64,000 nucleotides of DNA from Sanguinoderma infundibulare (taxonomy: Eukaryota; Basidiomycota; Agaricomycetes; Polyporales; Polyporaceae), in NCBI GenBank assembly GCA_032821775.1, contig JAVLRN010000012.1:620001-684000 (forward strand), written 5' to 3'. The translations under genes and the position numbers were made by a program. Positions 56,072 through 64,000 of the stretch are shown one piece after another. Under the pieces are notes generated by a model that worked only from the letters and a program-made list of their open reading frames with translations, searched no databases and was not told the origin of the DNA. How positions within the stretch are numbered: position 1 is the first letter of the stretch; each line of letters starts with the position of its first letter.

Positions 56072-57232
56072 GAGTCACGACTTCCCCATTGATCGACGAG
56101 TTTCGGTGATGTTGATATCTAAGGATATCATGCGATGCACACGAGGTTGTCTACGACTCGAGCTGGGAAGGTGGAGATACCATGTCAGTTGATATGGAAA
56201 GGAAATGTTCATTTCGGACGGCGCGCTCACCTGATCGCATAGAGATAATTGTATTATACGCAGTGCAGACCAAACTTCTTGACTTTCGGAACCAGGCCGC
56301 CATGAAATGGGGTTGCCATGCGTTCGTGTGAGTGGTGGACGGACAATGGATGTGGAGGAAGGAGAACCGGGGGTTTGGAAATTAGACCTGTGTGGCATGT
56401 GCCACCGAAGTCTCCGCGTCTCCCGGAACCACCGCGCTGCGAGTTCCCCGCAACGAACACAGTTCGGACGTGCAGAGGCTTTGGCATGGAAAGATGCCTC
56501 GATGACACTCTCCATCTCATCGCTCAGCCGTCGAATGGACGGATATGCGGGACACCCAACAGTTCCATATCCATTGGCATCACTGACGACATGGCCACGC
56601 CAACATGTGTCGATTGCATTATGCTAAACGCCACCGGGCGAGCTACACCCGTCGCCACTCTGAGGAGCACAACACGCAGAGTATTAGTGTCAGGGCTCGC
56701 CTACGCAGCTATAACTTTTGCAGTGTAAAATCTATGATGGGGTGGGGCATGGAGCACTACGGTAGAGGTCGGAAGCAGGTGCAATCCAATAGCGATCCGT
56801 TAAGGGAAACATAGCAGCAAAAATGTCACGCAGCGTTGAGTGGACAGTGGGAGGGTGGAGAGAACAAGAGAACACAGACAGCGAGACTCCAAGTAGGGAC
56901 AGGAAGGGCCGGGCCTGCGGGGCCCCAAAACAAACGGGCACTCACGGACGGCTCCAACTAGAGACAGAATGATAAGGTTGACGATGGTGACAGTGACGTC
57001 GGTGGGCAGATGAGACACGACGAGTGAAAAGAACAATAAGAGAGACCCAATCGATACACATAGAACAGAAGAGCAGATCGATGAGATGATAATCCGGGGT
57101 AAGGAGGTTGGGAATGAGACGGCAACAGCGACGGCATAGGGTAGGAAAGGACGGGCAGTGAGGTGACGCAGAGGAGATTTGGACCAAGCCAGGGAAAGAG
57201 CGCGGTGAGTATGAGTGGGGCGACTGGGGCGC
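56072..57232. other. Region between hypothetical gene and Ras, unclear
   Basis: Several minus-strand frames (56075-56520) may hold upstream exons of the hypothetical gene. The part from about 56800 to 57232 looks like the Ras 3' untranslated region, with long C/T-rich runs on the minus strand. Confidence 0.35.
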
Positions 57233-58297
57233 TCACGCAACGACACATCCACCACAGCATCCACCCGCACCATCGTCTGGCTGGTTCCCTGCACCATACA
57301 CGCCTGGGGCGCTGGGTGCATTTGGTTGCACGCCGGGGCGGCCAGTCTGCTGTTCCTGGTAGGGAGTAAGTACGGGTCGTTGGGGAAGTGGGGCAGGGAA
57401 GACGACTCACCTTGTTGTACTTGCGAATTTCACGGACAAGTTGGCTGAAGGCCTCATCGACGTTAATTCGCTGCTTCGCCGAAGTCTCGATGAACTTGCA
57501 GCCGAAGTGCTTGGCAAGATCACGACCCTCTGCAGACGATGGACAAACGGGCGCTAACGTTAGGAAAAGCTTCCGAGTTGGTAGGCGGCCGTCGGGTACG
57601 TACCGTTCATTCCCACCTGCCGCTCGTATTCCAGATCGCTCTTGTTGGCCACAACGATGACTGGGAACGAGTCCTGATCCTTTACACGGAGGATTTGTTG
57701 GTGGAAGGTGCTAATTTCCTCAAACGAATTGCGAGACGTGATGGAGTAGACCAGGAGGAAACCTTCGCCCGTGCGCATGTATTGTTCGCGCATAGCACTA
57801 TACATGCCAGCATAATCTTAGAGGCGCTGGACAGTAAGAAGAGACAAGACGTACCCGTATTCTTCTTGACCAGCAGTATCCAGGACGTCGAGGAGCGCGA
57901 CCTCGTCGTCGATTACGCATTGTTTCCGGTACGAATCTGCAAGGCGAAGTGGCAGGTGAGCATATGGCTTGCGGGGTTATCGGCACAACAGATATCCGCA
58001 GCGCCTGCACCGTTCATCCGAGCCTAGCAGGGGGACGCGAAGCAGGATGGACAACACAAGACTCACCCTCAATGGTAGGGTCATACTCGTCCACGAAATG
58101 GCTTTGGATGAACTGAATGGTGAGCGCAGACTTGCCGACACCTGCAATTGGCGTGAGGGCGAGGTGTATGATCGGAGGAGGTGGAAAGCATACCACCACC
58201 GCCGACGACGACAAGCTTGTACTCCCGTAGGAATTGAGACTGCGCGGGGGTCAGCGTGGGAGAGCGGGCGACGGCGGCGAGAACGTACCCTGGACAT
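57233..58297 (-). CDS. RAS1: Ras-type small GTPase
   Basis: Membrane-anchored GTP switch that in fungi controls cAMP/PKA and pheromone-MAPK signalling. About six exons. The tiny first exon MSR splices to [16 protein letters not shown], then [20 protein letters not shown], completing the P-loop with Gly at the position mutated in oncogenic Ras. The effector region is YDPTIE, switch II is [14 protein letters not shown], then [20 protein letters not shown]. The G4 motif is NKSD in [20 protein letters not shown] and the G5 motif is ETSAK in [20 protein letters not shown]. The hypervariable tail ([20 protein letters not shown]) ends [10 protein letters not shown], with a CaaX farnesylation box and upstream Cys for palmitoylation. 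The stop is at 57233-57235. The symbol follows the usual basidiomycete naming. Confidence 0.93.
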
Positions 58298-61200
58298 GGC
58301 TGGCAGGAAGAAACGGGCAGAAGGGGTATTTGGGGCGGGAATATAAGGGGGAGGAGGTGATCCGTCGAAGGAGGACGGGGGAACAGAGACGTGGAAGCGC
58401 CCTCTCCTCTACCCGGCCCTGGTACAAATAACCCCAAACACGCGCCCTGATCCCTGCGCAGGCGCCAATGCCACTCCCTCGGATACCGTCCACAGACTGA
58501 GACTGTCCCCATCAGGCCCACATCAGGTCCACATCGCCCTTCCTCGACGGTCTCGACCCGACGACAACGGCCGAATCGTATGCATTGCACCCTCGCCGCA
58601 CTCTACGACGTCCTGTCTTCGCCAATGACGTGTGTGATTGCCAGGTGGACAGCATCCTGCTCAAATTGCACCGTGTCTCGTGAGTGCGTTCGTCCTGTTT
58701 CGTTGTCCTCGACGCCGTATAGGCTGCGACTCCGAGGGCTCATGATGCCAACCTTGTGGCATCTTGATCCCTCGAGATGGGCCCTGTCTTCTCTTGACCG
58801 CTCGGCCTGGTTGTGGGGTTCTCGAAGACAGACCGGGAACGTCCTGCATGGGTTACCTGCGCAAGTACCCGGAACCCGAGGGCCTTCTGTGGTCGGAGTG
58901 CAGGTACATGCGACATCCGAAGGACGAGGGCGGCAGGTGGTACTTACTGTAATTGCAGGCTGTACGACGGCAATGATATCCATCATACACCGTCCTGGCG
59001 TTCGCTCCTCCGACGTGTTACGAGCATTGGTTCGAGGAGGTATTTGTCTCAACGACCTACGCATCATCTCTGTTTTATCCTCCAGTTCGTTGCATGCCCA
59101 ATCGCTGCGCCTGAGGTGCTCTCAGCGTCTCAATCCGTCCTGCGAGCGCGGCCGTGCAGATCCCGGTACGTAAGCGCACCGAAATGGCCTAGTCTTATTC
59201 CCTTATGACGGCGTGCCAGCTTTCTTGTCAATCCGCCGCCACCACCACATAATGATCACGTTTACTCGAGCTGACTCTATATATGAAGCTGTGAATACAT
59301 ATAGCTTTTTACAGGCTGACGTCTCGACTATCGGGACCTGCCATAGGAATCGCGATTCGCGGGATACTTATTTGGGTTTGACACAAACGTTTACCTACTT
59401 TCGGGCCGAACGTCGGTCGAGACTAATTCGCGGCAGTCGCTCCCACTCTGGTCCTTAAGCTTCTCCAGGCGGTGGGCGGCCTTTCCAGGACGGTCTTATC
59501 TTTGGGCCGGAGTCACAAGCAAGCCTGCCTTCTCACTCAATGCCAAACATCTTGCGCTGCCATCTCGGTCGCTTCTACTGAGTAATTTAACAACGGTCCG
59601 CGGTCGGGGAAGGGGTGGAAGCCGACCACGCTTTTGCTACCATCGCCTTCTTGACGTCTAGAGACCGCTATTCTCTCACAAGCAACCCCCAATCCCCATT
59701 TGGACACCATATACACACAATCCCCTTGAGCATCATGATTAGACGTTTGCGAAGCCCCCCAATCCGTCAAATGCCGTGGTTTTGCAATCTTGGCTCAGGA
59801 GCATCGAACTTACTTCTCAGGATCCATCAATTCCTTTCTTGCATTTTAGGCAACTTACCAACTGCTTCCACCAGACCTGATTCAGAGGCTGTCCAGTGTC
59901 TTCGCATGCATGACCAATGGCTATTACCCCCTCCTTTCCTTTCAAGTCTTTCGCACCCCAGTTCACTGCCCCGCCGGCTTAACGTTTGTTCATGAAGCAA
60001 TATAACCACCGAATGCTGACGAGCGCCACCTTCTAAGCAGAATCCATGGCCAGAACCTCATCATTCTCCACACAAGCGGATACTATATAGTGCGTCGGAA
60101 CCCATCGCAGCGGTACTAGTTGCTCTGTGTAGCTAATCAACAGTAATCGCTCCGGCCTAGGCCTCACATCCTTGACTACCAGCGACTACCGTGTAATGCT
60201 GGGATCGCAGTTTCAACATGTGCCAATGCGCCTCGCTCCGAATCCCGAGCGCATCCCGCCGCATTATGATAAACACAGGTCGCACTGAGCTCATCGCAGT
60301 AATCCATCCAGCGGCGCACCGGATCCGCATAACCCACACCGGCCGTCTCTGTGCGCCCGCTAACACCGATGAACGCCGCGGCGGCCTGGTGTGAAGTTCG
60401 GGGAGGAATCGGGTAATGCGGGGCAACCCTGACAGATCTCAAAACATCCGCTGTATTTAAACCTATGTAAGACCTAGTCATGATATTTCTCGTCCGGAGA
60501 GACACATACTGTAGGTTCTGACCGGGGCCGCAAACGGTGTCCGTCGTTCCCACTGGGAAGCCCTGCCCCGGTCAAATATCTCAAACTCGACAGTTCAGTC
60601 CGGTGTCGGCGATGCAGGGGATACTCTAGCACCCGCTCATGGCCAACGATAATAATGCGGCGAGTCTTTTGCGCTGCTGCTTGTCATGCGTCCTCTGCCT
60701 CAAGGTTGAATTCCTCAGATAAATCGAATGCCCGACTGGGTACCCCCGCCGGTCAGCTACTCGGTCAAGATCCCAATCCCATCATGACGATTCGAATTCA
60801 TCGCACACAAAGGCTATCGAAGCACTCGCGGAAAGCGATGGAGAGCTAGAGATACATAAGTTTAAATAGGAACGAGCGTGCAGCAGCGAGTCTATCGCGA
60901 GGAGGCAGAGTCGACTACAGGTCCGGTGTAGCACGATCTTTGCCGCGCGCCGGTCCTCCGCGTCCGTAACACACAGCCCAGCTATCACATTACAGATCGA
61001 AGAGAGAGTAGAAAGGTAGAAAGACGTCAGCGCACCGCGGCTGGCCATGCCGCGAGCTGACTGAGGGAGAAGGTTCGTGAGAATGGCGCTAGCAAAGAGA
61101 CTCGCGGAATATCGCGGGTGCTGAGGGGAATCGGGATCGTGTCTCGTGGACCTGCGGACGTAGACGTACGGTATAGTGTCTCTGGGCTGGTATTAACATA

Positions 61201-61447
61201 TCATGTCCATGGCCCAGTCCAAAAGTTTCGGAAACTCGTCTGCAGGGTTCCGTGGAGGCGTGCAGCCTACGGAGAGCGAGGACGGGGGCGAGGCAGGCAA
61301 CTGTCTGCGGTTGTGACGTTTGAGGATTGGAGGACAACGAGCGCGGTCCACGTCGGTTGGTGCACGGGCGAGTCCATTCCGGGTCATGGGTCATCAGGAT
61401 GTGTGGTCATCAGAAAGCGTGTTCGTAGCTCAAGCTCGAGAGCTCCA
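58298..61447. other. Long stretch with no recognisable gene
   Basis: About 3.1 kb. The left end is the Ras promoter. Frames at 58580-59208, 59615-59995 and 60176-60553 are short, overlap others on the opposite strand and carry no domain. No RNA gene, transposon remnant or simple repeat array noted. Confidence 0.4.
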
Positions 61448-63943
61448 TCACAAGTATCCCCCGCGACTCGCAGGCGTCGTCGGAAGGGGCAGACGGCGCG
61501 CAGCAGACGTCGGCGTGCGCGCGGACACGGCGCTCAGGCTTCCCCAACGAGTGGGGAGCGGGGTCTGGACGTCGAGCGTGTTGCCGTACATAGGGGTGCG
61601 CGCGGTGCCGGGAACGGGTGTGCGCGCGGGGTACGCGCCAGCGTTGAGGTCGAGGGAGCGGGAGCGGCGGCGCTCAGCCTTCGTCGTCGTGTTCGTCGTC
61701 GCCGCGGCCGTGTTAGGGGTCAGCGCCCCGCGACGGACGCGCTCCGCCCACTCGCTGCTCGCGAAAGCCTCTTTAGCACCGGGGGTCACGCCATACTTGA
61801 CGGGAACACGAGCGGAGCGGAGAGCTGCGAGAGGAGAAGCGGCGGGTGAGTTCTGGCTCATCGGCGGGAGCGCGGAGAGCGGCATGGGCTGTGGACGAGG
61901 CTTCGGGAGCGGCTTGGGGGGTGGCTCGGGCTTCTCCATCTCCGCGTGCTCCGGAGTGCGGGAAAGGTACATGGCGAGGATGGACTCGCTCGCGGAGGTG
62001 TGGCGAGAGCCGTCAGAGGACTTGGACTTCGTCGACGCACTCCTCTTTGGGGGCTCCGGTGTCTTCAGGGTGATCGTGGTGAACGGAGGCTCGACATCAA
62101 CCGTGGGCTGCCTGATGAGGGGCGAACGGCCGTTGCGGCGGGGTGCGGGGAGGCCGGAAGACACTCCAGGAAGACGCGGGGAGGAAGGTAGTGCGGTCTT
62201 CCTCGCAGCCGGCTCCGGGACGGCAATCATGGCATTCAGGTCGGCCACGGGAGTGATGGGGCGCGCAACCTCGACCATCGGGTTAAGTGGAGGCTCCTTG
62301 CGCTTCAGCGACACGTTCCGAGTGACATTGCTGAGGTTCTGAGCAACAGAGGCGCCGATCTGAGCAGTAGGCTTGGAGGCGGTGCGCGCGGGCGGAGACC
62401 ATTCGAGCTTGCTCTCCCGCTTCGAGAGGAACGCTTTCTGCGGGTTCTGTGGCGTCTTGGGGGATGGGGAAAAGCCCGAAGGGGACTTTGTGCCAGCGAA
62501 AAAGCTTTCCATATCCGCATCCCTTGGCTTCTTTTCGCTGATGGTGGTCACGACGGTTTGAAGGTTGCCCTCTAGGAACGGTCGCAGAATACGAAGCGTG
62601 TTGACGAGGATCAGAACATTGACCGTGCCTGAAGATTCCGGTCAAGAACGGGGCTTCTCAAGGATATAACGCGCTACGCACCGAGAAGCGAGGCGGTGGC
62701 CATCGCAAAGACAGCGGCCTCGAACGGTACCGTGATACCTGACGACTTGGTGAGACTGACAATAATTTCGGGAAGGAGGAGGATATTGTAGGCAAACGGG
62801 TACCTGCATACATCAATCAGATATAATTGCTTCTATATCCTCGGGAGATCCACTTACCACAGCATGCTCCTGGCGACAGCAGCAATGAAGCGCTGGTATT
62901 CGGCCGTCGTAGCACTGGACGTACTCCACCGGTGGGACCGGCTCAGGCTGAACTTGATGCCGTCCTTGATGGTCAACGTACCGCGAAGGATCAGGAAAAC
63001 CAGCGTGAAAAAGACGACCGACACGATAGCTCCTAAGAGAAGCTGATGGACCACAACGGTAAACTCCCAGCCGAACGAATATTATTTGATGGGGGACGGC
63101 ATACCGGAAGAAGATGAAGCATGACGGCCAAAGTAGGGTGGCCGAGCGAGATTCCGCAGGAGAGCTCGTTGATGCCATAACCCGGGCCAAAAGGCGAATT
63201 ACGGATCCAGGTAGGCGTTGCGGCTGAGGCACGCGACGCTATATCAGGGACCATTCGTGCCGGCTTCAAATTAGAACGCTTACCCATGAGGATTGCAATA
63301 AGCCAGCCGAACGCAATGGCGGCCATGCAGATCCAGTTGGGCACCTTGTTACGGAGAACAAGTGTGTTGAAGGCGTGGATCGCAATAGTGCCAGTGAAGT
63401 ACGCTCCTCCCGTGTCTCCAATCTGAGAAAGAATCCCTGCGGCCCTCGTGTGAGCCCTCGTTCCCCCTCACTCTTTATATGAAACGCAGGCTGTAGCGCA
63501 CCTTGTGTGTTGCAAAGAGTCCCTGATAAGACGCGTCTCAGAATCGCATTGCAAGCCAGACCATTCGGGGGGACGCACCATCGGTCACAACCTTGTCAAC
63601 CGCCCACTGTGCGTTGATCATCATCCCGACGCTGCTCAATGCGTTGCTAGTTATTAGCGACGCGATGTACGCTCCAAGCTGGGTGTGGAAGAACGCCTTG
63701 GAGTGGTGCTGGTTCTTGATCTGCCGGCGCTTAACGAAGTTGACGAGCGGCTCCCAAGAGTACCGGATGAACACAGCAAGGGTAGCGAGTAAGGAGATGG
63801 TGGCGAACACAACGATGGCCTAGAGAAGAGATACGCTAAGGTTCTCTTGATTTTGAATGCAGGAGATTGCACGGGTGACTCACAATGAGGCTCTGGGCCT
63901 GGCCATTGCTGTAGACGAGCGTAGTCGGAAGGACACCAGACAT
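61448..63943 (-). CDS. GPCR-like seven-helix receptor with long Ser/Pro-rich tail
   Basis: Starts MSGVLPTTLVYSNGQAQSLI (63943), about eight exons. The helices read AIVVFATISLLATLAVFIRY, then HTQLGAYIASLITSNALSSV, ISQIGDTGGAYFTGTIAIHA followed by FNTLVLRNKVPNWICMAAIA, then FGWLIAILMG, the loop GPGYGINELSCGIS, HQLLLGAIVSVVFFTLVFLI, AYNILLLPEIIVSLTKSSG and TVNVLILVNTLRILRPFLEG. This order and the TGTIAIHAFNTLVLR segment match fungal receptors of the Git3/cAMP-receptor-like group. The last exon is a cytoplasmic tail of roughly 370 residues, rich in Ser, Pro, Arg and Lys (for example MEKPEPPPKPLPKPRPQPMP), with many Ser-Pro phosphorylation sites, ending ASRGGYL at 61448. Ligand unknown. Confidence 0.75.
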
Positions 63944-64000
63944 GACGTTCGTCAAGGGCTTGGACGGTCACAAAAAGCAAAAGAAGGTGCACGAGAGCAG

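Noticed and set aside
56800..57321. Hydrophobic minus-strand frame downstream of Ras that looks like membrane helices
   Set aside because: It arises from C/T-rich sequence overlapping the Ras tail in another frame and fits a 3' untranslated region better.
1..64000. CRISPR arrays, bacterial operons, ribosome binding sites or phage modules
   Set aside because: The window is clearly nuclear fungal DNA with spliceosomal introns; no such structures were seen.

Overview
The window is nuclear DNA of a filamentous basidiomycete, most likely an Agaricomycete (a polypore-type fungus would fit). The genes are GC-rich and cut by many short introns of roughly 50-100 bases with GT(A/G)-AG borders. The content is typical of mushroom-forming fungi: an eight-cysteine class I hydrophobin, a DUF6534-type membrane protein, a HET-domain relic, an expanded aldehyde dehydrogenase family, a fungal GPCR-like receptor and a CaaX-box Ras. 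All gene models are read by eye from translated exons, so outer coordinates are firmer than internal splice sites.

Layout. 1-1227 (-): start of the nuclear export receptor CSE1/XPO2, cut by the window edge. 1400-3219 (-): DUF6534-type membrane protein. 5193-6572 (-): secreted protein of unknown function. 8052-8713 (+): hydrophobin with a clear TATA box. 10950-20097 (+): three AldA-like aldehyde dehydrogenase genes in tandem. 20762-21892: first copy of a 1.1-1.3 kb duplicated unit encoding a small putative tail-anchored protein. 22194-25184 (+): nucleoporin NUP84/NUP107. 25240-26650: relic zone with a truncated PIN1/ESS1 gene and a decayed aldehyde dehydrogenase 3' half. 27069-29251 (+): MFS drug transporter, convergent with a fourth aldehyde dehydrogenase at 29711-31969 (-).

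32905-48000: a doubtful small gene, then HUA1-like zinc-finger protein (-), ESCRT-I subunit VPS28 (-), a large secreted six-hairpin-glycosidase-like protein (-), splicing/genome-stability factor SDE2 (-), a DUF1295 membrane protein (+) and two tandem zinc-independent MDR oxidoreductases (+). 48077-55402 is the accessory zone: a frameshifted hypothetical gene abutting unit copy 2, a broken HET-domain gene, a multi-pass membrane protein gene and unit copy 3 in opposite orientation. 55517-64000: a hypothetical gene, Ras (-), a long stretch with no recognisable gene, and a GPCR-like receptor with a long Ser/Pro-rich tail (-).

Core housekeeping genes (CSE1, NUP84, VPS28, SDE2, Ras) alternate with recently duplicated accessory genes. 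The four aldehyde dehydrogenases, the MFS pump and the two alkenal reductase-like enzymes would suit detoxification of aldehydes and enals or secondary metabolism, but that is inference from family and proximity. The most novel element is the triplicated unit: its 147-148 residue protein is unfamiliar to me and remains open in all three copies.
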